From assembly GCF_000317475.1 (NCBI RefSeq), contig NC_019729.1, forward strand, positions 6,917,445 through 6,981,444: a DNA stretch of 64,000 nt. The letters run 5' to 3'. A program made the translations under genes and the position numbers. A model generated the notes under the pieces. The model worked only from the letters and a program-made list of their open reading frames with translations. It searched no databases and had not been told where the DNA came from. Source of the stretch: Oscillatoria nigro-viridis PCC 7112 (GTDB lineage: Bacteria; Cyanobacteriota; Cyanobacteriia; Cyanobacteriales; Microcoleaceae). This document shows positions 7,957-18,128 of this stretch, piece by piece; positions within the stretch are counted from its first letter, which is position 1; each line of letters begins with the position of its first letter.

Positions 7957-9822
7957 CTAGGAGGCGACGGAAGCTACTTTTGCAGCAGTCCGGGGACGGC
8001 GGCGGCCTGTTACTTTATTCACAGGGGCTGGTACTGGAGATGGTACTGATGATGCTAGTTTAGGCGCTTCAATGGAAAGCTGAGATGTTTGAACAGTTTC
8101 CGATCGCACTGCTTCTTCAGGAATTTGCATCAGGAATACCAGCAGCGGATTGCTTTGCAGTTCCCGACGCATCACTCGCTGAATTGCTTTTTCTATTTGC
8201 GTTTGCACTCCTACCCAGTCAACATCAACTTGTGAGTCTGAAGCAGCAGGTTTAACAAATTCTGACCAACGATCGCTCAAAACTGTTTCAATGGTTTGAA
8301 TGATTAATTTGATCACCTCCGCCCGATCTGCTGATGTCACTACACCTTTCAAGTGGACTTCTGGTTTGGCAACTAATTTGCCTTCCCAATTCAAAGCCGC
8401 CGCTACAGTTACAACGCCATCTCCGGCCAACTGCTGGCGTTCCTTGAGTACGTTCGCTTTCACAACGCCCGATCGAGAAGCATCTACCAATTCAATTCCT
8501 GAAGGCACTTTACCAGCAACTCGTATCGAATTTTCAGTTAATTCTACGACATCGCCGTTATCAATAACCACCATATTGCTAGCGGGAATGCCCATGCTTT
8601 GAGCCGTCTTGGAGTGCTGGATCAGCATCCGGTGTTCTCCGTGAACCGGCAAGAAGAACTTGGGACGAGTCATGTTTATCATTAACTTTTGGTCTTCCTG
8701 ACAGCCGTGGCCGGAAACGTGAATGCCTTTGTCGCGACCGTAAACCACGTGTGCTCCCAGCATCATCAGTTTATCGATCGTGTTTACCACTGCGATCGTA
8801 TTTCCCGGAATCGGATTAGCTGAGAAAATGACTGTATCGCCCTTTCTGATTTTCAGTTCGTGATGTTCGCCGTTAGCAATGCGAGTCATCGCCGCCATCG
8901 GTTCGCCTTGGGAACCTGTAGTTAAAATCAGTACCTTGTCTTCAGCCAAATTGCGGATTTCTTTCAGCGGTTTGAAAATACTATCTTCGCATTTGATGTA
9001 GCCGAGATTGCGGCAGTGAGCGATGACGTTAAGCATCGACCGGCCAACCACTCCGACATAGCGATTGTTTTTCTTAGCCAAGTCCAAAACAATTTGCAAT
9101 CGGTGTACCGACGAAGCAAAAGTCGTCACCATCACCCGTCCCGGTGCTTGAGCGATAATTCTGTCTAAATTCGGCGCCACAGAACGTTCCGAAGCGGTAA
9201 AACCGGGAACTTCCGAGTTAGTAGAATCGCTGATCAAGCACAGCACGCCTCTCTCGCCGTACTCTGCCAGCTTTTGCAAATCAAAATGCTCGCCGTCTAC
9301 AGGAGTGTGGTCAATTTTAAAGTCTCCGGTGTGGATCAAAATTCCCACGGGAGTGTGAATTGCCACCGTAAAACTGTCGGCCATCGAGTGAGTGTTGCGA
9401 ATGTATTCTACTAAGAAATTCTTCCCTATTCTGACAGTATCCCTGGGTCTAACCGTTCTCAATTCAGTGCGGTGAGACACTCCGGCTTCTTCGAGTTTTC
9501 CGGCTAGCAAAGCCATCGCCAAACGCGGGCCGTAAATGACCGGAATTTCAAATTGTTTGAGGTGGTAAGGGATACCGCCTATGTGGTCTTCGTGACCGTG
9601 TGTCACGATCATACCTTTAATTTTGTGGCTGTTTTCCCGCAGGTAAGTCATGTCTGGGAGGACAATATTTACCCCGTGCATTCCATCTGTCGGGAACGCT
9701 AAACCGGCATCTAAAAGAATGATTTCGTCGCCGTACTCGAACACACAAGTGTTTTTACCGATTTCGTGCAGCCCGCCGAGGGGAATAATTTTTAGAGCAG
9801 ATGCCGTTGTATTTTTGATCAT
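7957..9822 (-). CDS. rnj: Ribonuclease J
   Basis: 621 residues. A beta-lactamase/beta-CASP nuclease with 5'-3' exo- and endonuclease activity in mRNA turnover and rRNA maturation. The metal motif HGHEDH is at residues 75-80. Further motifs: SMADSFTVAIHTPVG, LIHTGDFKID, LISDSTNSEVPG, TTGSQGEPMAA and SGHGCQEDQK. The C-terminal ~60 residues (SLEAPKLASSVPSPVP, then basic RRRPRTAAK) are a low-complexity tail, as in other cyanobacterial RNase J proteins. It is the last gene of a leftward series asd-dapA-rnj, an order seen in many cyanobacteria. Confidence 0.93.
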   Translation of the reverse strand: MIKNTTASALKIIPLGGLHEIGKNTCVFEYGDEIILLDAGLAFPTDGMHGVNIVLPDMTYLRENSHKIKGMIVTHGHEDHIGGIPYHLKQFEIPVIYGPRLAMALLAGKLEEAGVSHRTELRTVRPRDTVRIGKNFLVEYIRNTHSMADSFTVAIHTPVGILIHTGDFKIDHTPVDGEHFDLQKLAEYGERGVLCLISDSTNSEVPGFTASERSVAPNLDRIIAQAPGRVMVTTFASSVHRLQIVLDLAKKNNRYVGVVGRSMLNVIAHCRNLGYIKCEDSIFKPLKEIRNLAEDKVLILTTGSQGEPMAAMTRIANGEHHELKIRKGDTVIFSANPIPGNTIAVVNTIDKLMMLGAHVVYGRDKGIHVSGHGCQEDQKLMINMTRPKFFLPVHGEHRMLIQHSKTAQSMGIPASNMVVIDNGDVVELTENSIRVAGKVPSGIELVDASRSGVVKANVLKERQQLAGDGVVTVAAALNWEGKLVAKPEVHLKGVVTSADRAEVIKLIIQTIETVLSDRWSEFVKPAASDSQVDVDWVGVQTQIEKAIQRVMRRELQSNPLLVFLMQIPEEAVRSETVQTSQLSIEAPKLASSVPSPVPAPVNKVTGRRRPRTAAKVASVAS

Positions 9823-9852
9823 GCGTATCCTTTGTTAGTTATTTTTGTTATT

Positions 9853-9880
9853 GGTCTGTGGTCTGTGGTCTGTGGTCTGT
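9853..9880. repeat. GGTCTGT heptamer, about four tandem copies
   Basis: Perfect heptamer copies immediately upstream of the RNase J start, in the dapA-rnj gap. Part of the heptamer-repeat class found throughout the window. Confidence 0.75.
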
Positions 9881-10089
9881 CGTCTTTCGTCTACTGTTCG
9901 TTGGTAGGGCGATATTTTTCCAAATATTTATGGAAAACTCCCTGGCGGGTTTTACTATCCCGTACAGTCAGTTGTCTTGAGCCTTCATTCTTCTATCTTC
10001 CGTCTTTAATCCTTGACTGTTAGCTACTTACTAACACTTAATTACTAATGACTGATGACTCAGAACTAATGACTCATAACAACCAATAT

Positions 10090-11013
10090 TCAGTTGTCTG
10101 AAAACTCGTTCTCGCTCGTCTTGCTAGCTGATACTGCTGCTAGCTGACTCAGTACGTCCTTTAACTTTTGAGTTACCTCAACGGGCGGATCGCACAGGGG
10201 CGGACGGGTGGAGCCTACATCCCAGCCTTGAAGTTTGAGAGCTGTCTTGACGGGAATGGGATTTGTGGTGAGAAAAAGAGCTTTAAACAGGTCAAAAAGT
10301 TGCAAGTGAATCTGGGTAGCGACTTGAACTTGACCGGCCTCGAAAGCTTCGATCATCTGTTGCAGTTGCTCTCCTACCAGATGGCTGGCTACGCTAACTA
10401 CACCAGATCCTCCTACCGCCAACATTGGCAAAGTTAGGGAATCATCTCCAGAATAGATGGCAAATTCAGGGGATGTCAAGCACCGAATTTGACTTGCTTG
10501 ATCCAAGTTGCCACTTGCTTCTTTTACGGCCACAATGTTGGGGATTTCTGCCAATCTAGCCACCGTCTCCGGCAACATATTCTGACCAGTGCGACCGGGG
10601 ATGTTATACAACATTATAGGCAATTCTGGAGCAGATTGCGCGATCGCCCGAAAATGATTGTATAAACCTTCTTGCGGGGGTTTGTTGTAATAAGGAACCA
10701 CCTGCAAACAACCATCTAACCCGAGTTTAGCTGCTTTTTTCGTAGCTGCGACGGCTTCTGAAGTAGAATTAGATCCGGCTCCTGCGATTACCAACGCCTT
10801 ACCGGCCACCGCTTTTTGTACCACCTGAAATAATTCGTACTCTTCATCCCAGGTCATAGTGGGAGACTCGCCAGTAGTGCCGCACACTACCAAGCTATCA
10901 GTACCGCGATCGGCTAAATGAACTGCCAATTGTTCTGCTACCGCATAGTTAACGCTGCCGTCTTCCTTAAACGGCGTAATCATTGCAGTCAGAACCCGTC
11001 CAAACTTTACCAC
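10090..11013 (-). CDS. dapA: 4-hydroxy-tetrahydrodipicolinate synthase
   Basis: 307 residues. It condenses pyruvate with aspartate semialdehyde, the first committed step to lysine and diaminopimelate, forming a Schiff base on Lys. Motifs: [27 protein letters not shown], the catalytic Tyr in LYNIPGRTG (Y136) and the Schiff-base Lys in VAVKEASGN (K164). Full length, with a short variable tail. It lies 107 bases downstream of asd, which makes its substrate, and the two are probably one transcript. Confidence 0.95.
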   Translation of the reverse strand: MVKFGRVLTAMITPFKEDGSVNYAVAEQLAVHLADRGTDSLVVCGTTGESPTMTWDEEYELFQVVQKAVAGKALVIAGAGSNSTSEAVAATKKAAKLGLDGCLQVVPYYNKPPQEGLYNHFRAIAQSAPELPIMLYNIPGRTGQNMLPETVARLAEIPNIVAVKEASGNLDQASQIRCLTSPEFAIYSGDDSLTLPMLAVGGSGVVSVASHLVGEQLQQMIEAFEAGQVQVATQIHLQLFDLFKALFLTTNPIPVKTALKLQGWDVGSTRPPLCDPPVEVTQKLKDVLSQLAAVSASKTSENEFSDN

Positions 11014-11119
11014 ACTTTCTCCGATTTTAGACTGTTGATTTTTGATTTTAAATTTTTGATTTCAGATGAAAGGTTTATCTAAAATCCCAATTTCAATTTC
11101 CCAATTGCCCCAATTTCCG

Positions 11120-12178
11120 CTAATTAGAAGCGGCCGCCGCTTGGGTTCGCAACAAATTTTTTTGGGCCAGCAACTCAGCTATCTGCACCGCATTTAAAGC
11201 CGCCCCTTTGCGGATTTGATCGCCAGACAGCCACATTTCCAACCCGCAGGGGTGAGAAATATCTTGGCGAATCCTGCCGACTAACACCTCATCCTTACCG
11301 CTTGCCTCGACAGGCATCGGGAAATAATTAGCTTGCCAGTCTTCTACCAGTTTAACCCCGCTTGCCTGCTTTAAGATTTCCCTGGCTTCGATCGCGCTAA
11401 AAGGCTCTGCAAACTCTAGATTAATCGCTTCCGAATGAGCCCGCAGTACGGGAACCCGCACACAAGTTGCCGTAATTTTAATCTCGTCCGTACCAAATAT
11501 CTTCCGAGTTTCGTTTACCATTTTCATCTCTTCTTCACAATACCCCAAATCATTAATCGGGGTGTTGTGCGGAAACAAATTAAATGCTAAGGGGTAGGGA
11601 AATATATCTGTTTTGGGCGTTTCCCCCTGCAAAATTGCTCTTGCTTGAGCTTTCATTTCCTCCATTGCCCTCGCCCCCGCCCCGCTGGCAGACTGGTAAG
11701 TCGCTACAACTATGCGCTGTACCGGCTTAACTTTGTGAAGTGGCCAAACGGCAACTGCCATCAAAATCGTCGTGCAGTTGGGATTAGCAATTATACCGCG
11801 GTGAGCCGCAGCCGCTTGGGGATTGACTTCTGGAACCACTAGCGGTACGGTCGCATCCATGCGGAAGGCGCTAGAATTGTCGATGACCACTGCCCCGGCT
11901 GCCACCGCTTGCGGAGCCCAGAATTTAGAAGTAGAGCCGCCGGCAGAAGCAAGTACGAGATCTACATTATCAAACGATCGCGCCGACACTGCTTCGACCG
12001 GCAGCATCTCGCCGCCAAAAGGCAAAGTTGTGCCTGCTGAACGTTCCGAAGCCAGCAGCTTCAAGTTAGAAATCGGAAAACTCCGGCTGTGCAATAGTTC
12101 TAGCAACTCGGCCCCGACTGCGCCGGTAGCTCCTAAAATGGCAACTCGATAGGATTGAGACAAATTAGTTTCCTCCAC
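11120..12178 (-). CDS. asd: Aspartate-semialdehyde dehydrogenase
   Basis: 352 residues. Reduces aspartyl phosphate to the semialdehyde that feeds both dapA (lysine) and homoserine/threonine synthesis. N-terminal NADP-binding fold AILGATGAVGAELLELL. Catalytic Cys in NPNCTT (C135). Substrate-binding YQSASGAGARAMEE and RVPVLRAHSEA are all in the usual order and spacing. First gene of the leftward asd-dapA-rnj group, divergent from tig. Since thrC lies further along in the same region, the window concentrates aspartate-family synthesis, although thrC is on the other strand. Confidence 0.95.
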   Translation of the reverse strand: MEETNLSQSYRVAILGATGAVGAELLELLHSRSFPISNLKLLASERSAGTTLPFGGEMLPVEAVSARSFDNVDLVLASAGGSTSKFWAPQAVAAGAVVIDNSSAFRMDATVPLVVPEVNPQAAAAHRGIIANPNCTTILMAVAVWPLHKVKPVQRIVVATYQSASGAGARAMEEMKAQARAILQGETPKTDIFPYPLAFNLFPHNTPINDLGYCEEEMKMVNETRKIFGTDEIKITATCVRVPVLRAHSEAINLEFAEPFSAIEAREILKQASGVKLVEDWQANYFPMPVEASGKDEVLVGRIRQDISHPCGLEMWLSGDQIRKGAALNAVQIAELLAQKNLLRTQAAAASN

Positions 12179-12748
12179 AAATTAAAGTCTAAACGATCGA
12201 AATCAAAAATTTAAATAACTGCAATTCTCAATATCAAACTTAATTAATGTTATGCGATATCAGGAGCATGAGAGGATGGCAACGGTGCAGTTAACCGAAA
12301 CGGGCGATCGAACTTCCCGATCGATCCGCGCGATCGTACCCAATGCCAGTTTAGCATCTTTTGCCGTTAGCGAAGCTTGCAGAACAGGATCGCCCCGCGC
12401 CCAATCCGCATCCGGTTAAGTTTTGCGATCTATCTAAATTTTCGCAGGCCCATCCATTGACTTTGACTGGCCGCAGAGGCCGGCAAGATTGACATCACAG
12501 AGCGATATGTGCTATGGTGCATCGGCAATTAGTGGACTTAACCTCCACATTCCTAGCAGCAAAAGCTAGTATCCTCAAACCAAAACTATTTGGCAAGAGC
12601 CAAAAAAGTAGCCGGCAACGACTTACAGTCTCATCCGGTAAAGGTGTTGTAGTTGTGCCGTTACGAGTCAAAAGTACAAAATTAAAATGCAGGCAAAGTC
12701 AGATTTGTATGTATTTTATTACACTATTGTTAAATATCAAAAAAGCCG
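12179..12748. other. Divergent promoter region asd / tig
   Basis: 570 bases between divergent genes, rich in CGATCG palindromes near 12300-12340. No conserved gene seen. An 88-codon open frame at 12514-12780 overlaps the tig start and is not supported by composition. Confidence 0.4.
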
Positions 12749-14164
12749 ATGAAAGTAACCCAGGAAAAACTTCCAGCTAGCCAAATAGGTCTGGAAATCG
12801 AAGTACCGTCAGAAAAGTCAAAACAAGCCTACGAGCAAGTAATTAAACAATTTGCTCGCGAGGTTAATATTCCTGGGTTCCGCAAAGGCAAAGTTCCCCG
12901 TCAAGTTTTGCTACAGCGCCTAGGCCAGACTCGTTTGAAGGCGACGGCTTTGGAAAATTTGATTAATGATTCCCTGCAAAAAGCCCTCGAACAAGAAAAA
13001 ATTGCCGCAATTGGCAGTTTTGAACTTCGCACCGAGTTTGAAGAATTACTAGCTAAGTTCGATCCAGAACAGCCTCTGATTTTTTCGGCGAAGGTTGACG
13101 TGCAACCCGAAGTGAAAATGGGTCAGTACACTGGTTTGCAGCTTCAAGCAGAAGAAGCTAAGTATGATGAGGCTCAGGTAGATGAGGTACTGGCAAAATA
13201 TCGATCGGACAAAGCTACTTTAATCCCCGTAGAAGGCCGGCCGGCTCAGTTGGGAGACATTGCTTTGGTTGATTTCTCCGGTAGATTTGCCGAAGCACCT
13301 GAAGGCGAAACTCCCGCAGAAATTCCCGGCGGTCAAGCAGAAGACTTCCAAGTAGAATTATCGGAAAATCAGTTTGTACCGGGCTTTATCCAAGGCATGA
13401 TCGGGATGAATCCGGGAGAAACTAGAGAAGTTTCCGTGCAGTTCCCAGATGAGTATAGCAGTGAAGAACTAGCGGGAAAACCGGCAGTCTTTACGATTAC
13501 TCTCAAAGAACTTAAGGAAAAAGAATTGCCGGAGTTGGACGACGACTTCGCCCAAGAAGTCAGCGAGTTTGAAACTTTAGCAGAACTGCGCGAATCGCTC
13601 GAAACTCGGTTTAAAGCAGACCAAGAAAACAAGACATCAGCTAATAAGGAAAAAGCTATATCAGCAGCACTCGCGCAGCTAATAGAAGTGGAAATTCCCG
13701 AAACAATGGTCGATCGCGAAATCGATTATTTGTTGAATCAACAAGCCGTCCAATTGAAAAATTACGGGATAGATATCAACCAACTGTTTACGGAAGAAAA
13801 TATGGGCCCGATGCGGGAACGCTCGCGCCCGGAAGCAGTCGAGCGCCTCAAGCAGAATTTAGCTCTGGCAGAAGTAGCCAAGCTGGAATCCTTATCTGTT
13901 GAACCAGCAGAAGTAGCAGCAGAAGTAGCAAAAATCAGAAAGCAGTTTCCCAGAGGAGATTTTGACCCTCAAAGGTTGCAGGAATTTGTAGCAGAAGACT
14001 TGCTCAAACAAAAAACCCTGAAATGGTTGGAAGAAAAAGGGACAATCGAACTCGTACCTGAAGGATCTCTGACTCCCGCAGCAGAAGAATCAGAAGAATC
14101 GGACGCTGAAGAGTCAGCAGAAGCAGCCACGAGCGTTGAAGTGGAAGTCGTAGGCGAAGAATAG
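12749..14164 (+). CDS. tig: Trigger factor
   Basis: 471 residues. Ribosome-bound chaperone with peptidyl-prolyl isomerase activity. The N-terminal ribosome-binding domain carries the signature NIPGFRKGKVPRQV (residues ~41-54). An FKBP-type PPIase domain follows at ~160-245 (GDIALVDFSGRF, QFVPGFIQGMIGM, PAVFTITLKEL). The helical C-terminal arms run to ~430. The last ~40 residues are Glu/Ser/Ala-rich, an acidic tail common in cyanobacteria. Located upstream of clpP-clpX, the classical order, but with a much longer gap than usual. Confidence 0.95.
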   Translation: MKVTQEKLPASQIGLEIEVPSEKSKQAYEQVIKQFAREVNIPGFRKGKVPRQVLLQRLGQTRLKATALENLINDSLQKALEQEKIAAIGSFELRTEFEELLAKFDPEQPLIFSAKVDVQPEVKMGQYTGLQLQAEEAKYDEAQVDEVLAKYRSDKATLIPVEGRPAQLGDIALVDFSGRFAEAPEGETPAEIPGGQAEDFQVELSENQFVPGFIQGMIGMNPGETREVSVQFPDEYSSEELAGKPAVFTITLKELKEKELPELDDDFAQEVSEFETLAELRESLETRFKADQENKTSANKEKAISAALAQLIEVEIPETMVDREIDYLLNQQAVQLKNYGIDINQLFTEENMGPMRERSRPEAVERLKQNLALAEVAKLESLSVEPAEVAAEVAKIRKQFPRGDFDPQRLQEFVAEDLLKQKTLKWLEEKGTIELVPEGSLTPAAEESEESDAEESAEAATSVEVEVVGEE

Positions 14165-14180
14165 AACTTAACTCAATTGG

Positions 14181-14229
14181 CTTATATCCCAACGCTGTAA
14201 TGGTACTCAATTGGGCGTTGGGATATAAG
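14181..14229. terminator. 15-bp inverted repeat just after tig
   Basis: CTTATATCCCAACGC (14181-14195) and GCGTTGGGATATAAG (14215-14229) pair perfectly with a 19-base loop. It starts 17 bases after the tig stop. The sequence ACTCAATTGG occurs both before the stem and at the end of the loop. There is no U-run, so it is either a terminator/processing site or a small mobile repeat. Confidence 0.55.
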
Positions 14230-14986
14230 TGAAGTAAGGTCTATGAAATAATCAAAAATTTCCTGATTTTTCACAAAAAGATGGTAAGATATAAGTGGTT
14301 GCGACCCACCCACTCGGCTGCAAACAACAGGTCACAGTAGCAGTAGTATGCTTACCAAGGATAACTGCGAGAGAAAGGGGGAAAAGACAGACCGCTGGTG
14401 ATTGGGATACGTCCTAATGTGAAATACAATCCAAGTTTGTCATACGTAATAGTTTTTTGCCTTGGGAAACAGGGTTTCTGCGTGGGTTCCTTACGAAGGG
14501 ATAAAGGCTGCAAAGCCAGAGATGCTGTGTAAGACTTGGATCGTCTTGAGTGACGAATATTCAGCAATGGATATCCCCAACAGAGCAACGGCAAATGAGA
14601 CACGAAGCCTACACGCTCACCGCAAGGTTAGTGTTAGGTTTTTCACTGTGTTCAAATGTCCTAATTGGGGCATGAACTCAACCGTGATTTTAACGGCGCA
14701 CCTGAATCCTTAACTACAAGCTTCGGGTGCGCCCGATCCTTACTAAAAGCTCGGGGTGTCCGCTAGAAGCAGCGATGATTGACAAGTGAGTATTTTAACT
14801 CATTCACCCCGCGAGCCTTGGGAGTCACTCCAGCGTTGCGCCCAGCGCAGAAAGCAATTTCAGAACTCAAAACTCCCCATTCCCCCGATATCCGTTCAGA
14901 AGAGGCATAATAGTTAGAAGCTGGCGGCTTAATTTAAAGCTTTCATCAGCAGCAGCAAATTGTCTAGAATCCTTGACTGGTGTCTT
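14230..14986. other. Unusually long tig-clpP intergenic region
   Basis: No gene is convincing on either strand, although 80-codon frames exist at 14352-14603 (-) and 14462-14713 (+). The 3' third holds strong secondary structure (see 14695-14819). The stretch 14290-14650 is not recognised; it could be a decayed mobile element or an RNA gene. Confidence 0.4.
14695..14819 (+). ncRNA. Candidate structured RNA element upstream of clpP
   Basis: Two adjacent foldable blocks. The first: GGCGCACCTGAA (14695-14706) pairs with TTCGGGTGCGCC (14722-14733), 12 bp with one G-U. The second looks like a three-way junction. A closing stem joins AAGCTCGGGGTG (14747-14758) to CACCCCGCGAGCCTT (14805-14819) with a 2-3 base bulge. 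It encloses CGCT/AGCG (14761-14764 with 14771-14774) and TGAGT/ACTCA (14787-14791 with 14798-14802). It lies ~170 bases before clpP. I do not recognise a known riboswitch class. It could be a leader RNA, an independent small RNA or a folded remnant of a repeat element; strand is assumed from clpP. Confidence 0.35.
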
Positions 14987-15676
14987 ATGGTTGTATCTCA
15001 ATCTTCCAATTACCTAATTACAAGCTATAACGATTTTGATGTCAGTTCCAGCCCCAGCAATGTAGTGCCGATGGTACTAGAACAGTCGGGGATGGGCGAG
15101 CGGGCTTTTGACATTTACTCGCGCTTGCTGCGGGAGCGAATTGTGTTTTTAGGAACTCCCGTAACCGACGAAGTTGCTGACTCGATAGTGGCTCAGCTAT
15201 TGTATCTGGATGCCGAAGACCCAGAAAAAGATGTCCAAATGTACATAAATTCCCCCGGCGGCTCGGTGACGGCCGGCATGGCAATTTATGACACAATGCA
15301 GCAAATTCGCCCGGATGTGGTGACGATTTGTTACGGTTTGGCAGCGAGTATGGGCGCATTTCTGCTGACAGCAGGAGCCCACGGTAAGCGGATGTCTCTT
15401 CCGAGTTCCCGAATTATGATTCACCAGCCGCTTGGAGGTGCTCAAGGTCAAGCAGTTGATATTGAGATTCAAGCCAAAGAAATCCTTTATCATAAGCGTA
15501 AGCTGAATCAACTGCTAGCGCACCACACAGGTCAACCGATCGAGAAATTAGAGGCTGATACAGAGCGCGACTTTTTTATGTCAGCCGAAGAAGCCAAAAA
15601 TTACGGTTTGGTCGATCGAGTTATCGCTAAAGAAAACCTTCCGGCGGCGGGAGAGAATGTCACTGCACTGAATTAA
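14987..15676 (+). CDS. clpP: ATP-dependent Clp protease proteolytic subunit
   Basis: 229 residues from the ATG at 14987. The frame is open 9 codons further up, and a later start at 15069 ([13 protein letters not shown]) would also give a normal core. A serine protease that forms the proteolytic chamber for ClpX/ClpC. The triad is Ser121 in GLAASMGAF, His146 in [10 protein letters not shown] and Asp near 196 in [11 protein letters not shown]. The handle region [18 protein letters not shown] is intact. Only 9 bases separate it from clpX, so they form one operon encoding protease and unfoldase. Confidence 0.95.
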   Translation: MVVSQSSNYLITSYNDFDVSSSPSNVVPMVLEQSGMGERAFDIYSRLLRERIVFLGTPVTDEVADSIVAQLLYLDAEDPEKDVQMYINSPGGSVTAGMAIYDTMQQIRPDVVTICYGLAASMGAFLLTAGAHGKRMSLPSSRIMIHQPLGGAQGQAVDIEIQAKEILYHKRKLNQLLAHHTGQPIEKLEADTERDFFMSAEEAKNYGLVDRVIAKENLPAAGENVTALN

Positions 15677-15685
15677 GAGGCTGTT

Positions 15686-17029
15686 ATGTCTAAGTACGAC
15701 TCCCATCTAAAATGTTCGTTTTGTGGCAAGTCTCAAGAGCAAGTACGCAAGTTGATCGCAGGGCCCGGGGTGTATATCTGCGACGAATGCGTTGACTTGT
15801 GCAATGAAATTTTAGATGAGGAGTTGTTTGATTCGAGTGCAGTACCCGCAGCAGCGGTGGCCCAGAAGCAGGAAACGACGCAAAAGCGCCGCGCTACTTC
15901 GGGCAAAAGTATGTTGATGAGTCAAATTCCGAAGCCGAGGGAAATTAAAAATTACCTCGACGAAAACGCGATCGGGCAAAATGACGCGAAAAAGGTGCTC
16001 TCGGTGGCTGTTTACAACCACTACAAGCGCCTCAGCTTTATCCAGGCAAAAAATAGCGGCAAGCACCCGCCGGAAGAAGTAGAACTGCAAAAATCGAATA
16101 TTTTGTTAATCGGGCCCACGGGCTGCGGCAAAACTCTGCTGGCTCAGACGTTGGCGGATATGCTAGACGTACCCTTTGCGGTGGCTGACGCGACGACGCT
16201 GACGGAAGCGGGCTATGTCGGGGAAGATGTGGAAAATATTTTGCTGCGGCTGCTGCAAGTGGCAGATATGGATGTGGAAGAGGCGCAGCGCGGAATTATT
16301 TATATTGATGAAATTGACAAAATTGCCCGCAAGAGCGAAAATCCTTCGATTACGCGGGATGTGTCGGGTGAAGGCGTGCAGCAGGCGCTGCTGAAAATGC
16401 TGGAGGGGACGATCGCCAATGTACCTCCCCAAGGCGGCCGCAAGCATCCCTACCAAGACTGCATCCAAATTGACACTAGCAATATCATGTTTATCTGCGG
16501 CGGTGCTTTTGTCGGTCTTGAGAAAGTGATAGAGCAGAGAACGGGTAAAAAGTCAATGGGTTTTATTCAGCCCGGAGAAGCTCAGCCGAAGGAAAAGCGG
16601 GCTGCTGACATTCTCAAGCAACTGGAACCGGATGATTTGGTGAAGTTTGGGATGATTCCCGAGTTTATCGGGCGGGTGCCGGTGGCGGCGGTGTTGGAAC
16701 CGCTGGATGAGGAAACGCTGATGGCGATTTTGACTGAACCGCGCAATGCTTTGGTTAAGCAGTATCAAAAGCTGCTGAAGATGGATAACGTGCAGTTGGA
16801 CTTTAAACCGGAGGCGATTCGGGCGATCGCCCAGGAGGCATACCGCCGCAAAACTGGAGCGCGGGCGCTGCGGGGAATTGTCGAAGAATTGATGTTGGAT
16901 GTGATGTACGAGTTGCCGTCGCGCAAGGATGTTGCCCGGTGTACGATTACTAAGGAAATGGTTGAGAAGCGATCGACGGCTGAGTTGTTGGTACTTCCGT
17001 CTTCGCTACCAAAACCGGAGTCAGCTTAA
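15686..17029 (+). CDS. clpX: ATP-dependent Clp protease ATPase subunit ClpX
   Basis: 447 residues. AAA+ unfoldase that recognises and threads substrates into ClpP. The N-terminal zinc-binding domain has C10, C13, C32 and C35 ([10 protein letters not shown]...[10 protein letters not shown]). Then Walker A GPTGCGKT, pore loop GYVGEDVEN, Walker [12 protein letters not shown], the ClpP-docking IGF-type region near [14 protein letters not shown], and sensor-2 [11 protein letters not shown]. Full length. Its start follows the clpP stop by 9 bases. A hairpin terminator lies 22 bases after the stop. Confidence 0.96.
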   Translation: MSKYDSHLKCSFCGKSQEQVRKLIAGPGVYICDECVDLCNEILDEELFDSSAVPAAAVAQKQETTQKRRATSGKSMLMSQIPKPREIKNYLDENAIGQNDAKKVLSVAVYNHYKRLSFIQAKNSGKHPPEEVELQKSNILLIGPTGCGKTLLAQTLADMLDVPFAVADATTLTEAGYVGEDVENILLRLLQVADMDVEEAQRGIIYIDEIDKIARKSENPSITRDVSGEGVQQALLKMLEGTIANVPPQGGRKHPYQDCIQIDTSNIMFICGGAFVGLEKVIEQRTGKKSMGFIQPGEAQPKEKRAADILKQLEPDDLVKFGMIPEFIGRVPVAAVLEPLDEETLMAILTEPRNALVKQYQKLLKMDNVQLDFKPEAIRAIAQEAYRRKTGARALRGIVEELMLDVMYELPSRKDVARCTITKEMVEKRSTAELLVLPSSLPKPESA

Positions 17030-17051
17030 GTTCAGATATTTTACTATTCTC

Positions 17052-17078
17052 GTGGAACAGGCATCGTGCCTGTTCCAC
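17052..17078 (+). terminator. Hairpin terminator after clpX (also a dispersed repeat)
   Basis: GTGGAACAGGCA, loop TCG, TGCCTGTTCCAC: a perfect 12-bp stem followed by an A/T-rich run. The same GGAACAGGC/GCCTGTTCC palindrome recurs near 18030, 37250, 37325 and 37625, so it is a member of a short repeat family recruited as a terminator. Confidence 0.65.
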
Positions 17079-17250
17079 AAAAATTAAATTTTCTTGGGGG
17101 GTGGGTTCTTATAGCCCGCTCTAAAGCATTATTGAACGAAATCAGCGCAACGAGAGACTAAAGAATCAAGTATGAAATCTATTTGTGGAAAGGAGGAAAA
17201 GTCGGGCAAAGCTAGGGAGGGACAGAATTGAATTTTTAGTCATTTCGGGT

Positions 17251-17772
17251 TTAACCTCGATAATCGGGTTTCAATCGTTTCAGACTTTTTTTGCTAATCG
17301 GAAAACACACATTAAGGGATCGATGTCCTTGGTAAGTATCAGTGAATTTCCATTCTAAAATTAAAGCTCCTACAATCAAGCAACCATTAGCAACATAAGA
17401 CACAGTGTCTTGAATACCCAATTTACTTTTCTCTACACCCCACCAATTTTCACAATCGTGTTTCAACCCATAACTTGAATCTTCATAATTAAACGATTTG
17501 ATCAAGTCTAATTGACTCAGCCAATATCTAGAGCGATAAATTTGGTCAAGATAATATTTATCATTCCAATTTTCGATTTGCCAAAGCTTAAATTCACTCG
17601 CCGCTGTCCCCATTCTAATTTTGTAATCGCGGTATTGTTGTTCAGTCTGAAAATACCCATCAACAGTTAACCAAGGATGTTTTTTAACTACGGTCAACAC
17701 TCTCTTCCATTCCGATTCAAAATCAATTGCTAATAAAAAAGGAAAATCGTATTCGCTCAAAATTTTTCTCAT
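17251..17772 (-). CDS. Hypothetical protein (173 aa)
   Basis: Not recognised. Begins MRKILSEYDFPFLLAIDFES and is rich in aromatic residues and Asp (YFQTEQQYRDYK, FKLWQIENWNDKYYLDQIY, DCENWWGVEK). One moderately hydrophobic stretch (VSYVANGCLIVGALIL) near residues 125-140 might be a buried strand rather than a membrane helix. No signal peptide or catalytic motif is visible. Base composition is more A/T-rich than neighbouring housekeeping genes, hinting at transfer. A possible small membrane protein gene ends 7 bases upstream. Confidence 0.55.
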   Translation of the reverse strand: MRKILSEYDFPFLLAIDFESEWKRVLTVVKKHPWLTVDGYFQTEQQYRDYKIRMGTAASEFKLWQIENWNDKYYLDQIYRSRYWLSQLDLIKSFNYEDSSYGLKHDCENWWGVEKSKLGIQDTVSYVANGCLIVGALILEWKFTDTYQGHRSLNVCFPISKKSLKRLKPDYRG

Positions 17773-17779
17773 TTTTTAT

Positions 17780-17941
17780 CTACCTCAACAGGACGGCACT
17801 TATTATAGCAATTAAGATAACTGGTGCTGCAAGCCTAGCCCAAAACAAGGTTTCTTTAAGTTCCGAAGCTATAAAATCCCAGATACCAACAGATATCCAC
17901 AGCATAATACCTACCAGACTCAAAATAGCGGAGAGCGACAT
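17780..17941 (-). CDS. Possible small membrane protein
   Basis: About 53 residues if started at MSLSAILSLVGIM (17941). Two hydrophobic helices: LSAILSLVGIMLWISVGIW and LAAPVILIAIISAVLL, joined by a short charged turn (DFIASELKET). The frame is open to 18079, but its upstream codons lie inside a dispersed palindromic repeat (18026-18055), so the longer start is unlikely. It could form an operon with the next hypothetical gene 7 bases downstream. Function unknown; coding status is uncertain. Confidence 0.35.
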   Translation of the reverse strand: MSLSAILSLVGIMLWISVGIWDFIASELKETLFWARLAAPVILIAIISAVLLR

Positions 17942-18128
17942 ACTCGGCGGAAACCCTGAAAACAGTTTTATAATAGCAACAGCCTTGGCGGTTATGGCAT
18001 AAACTGGATTTTGACTGCGGAGCGTTGTGGAACAGGCCGGAGAGCCCGTTCCTAAGAATAGTGCAAGATGTAAGATCAACTGGACTTAATATTATATGTC
18101 AAGCCAATTCCCAATGCCCAATTCCCAT

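Noticed and set aside
12514-12780. 88-codon gene ahead of tig
   Set aside because: Overlaps the tig start, has an atypical composition and no family resemblance.
14352-14713. Small genes or a tmRNA/RNase P RNA in the tig-clpP gap
   Set aside because: No tag peptide, no RNase P core motifs and no protein family resemblance could be recognised; kept only as an unassigned structured region.
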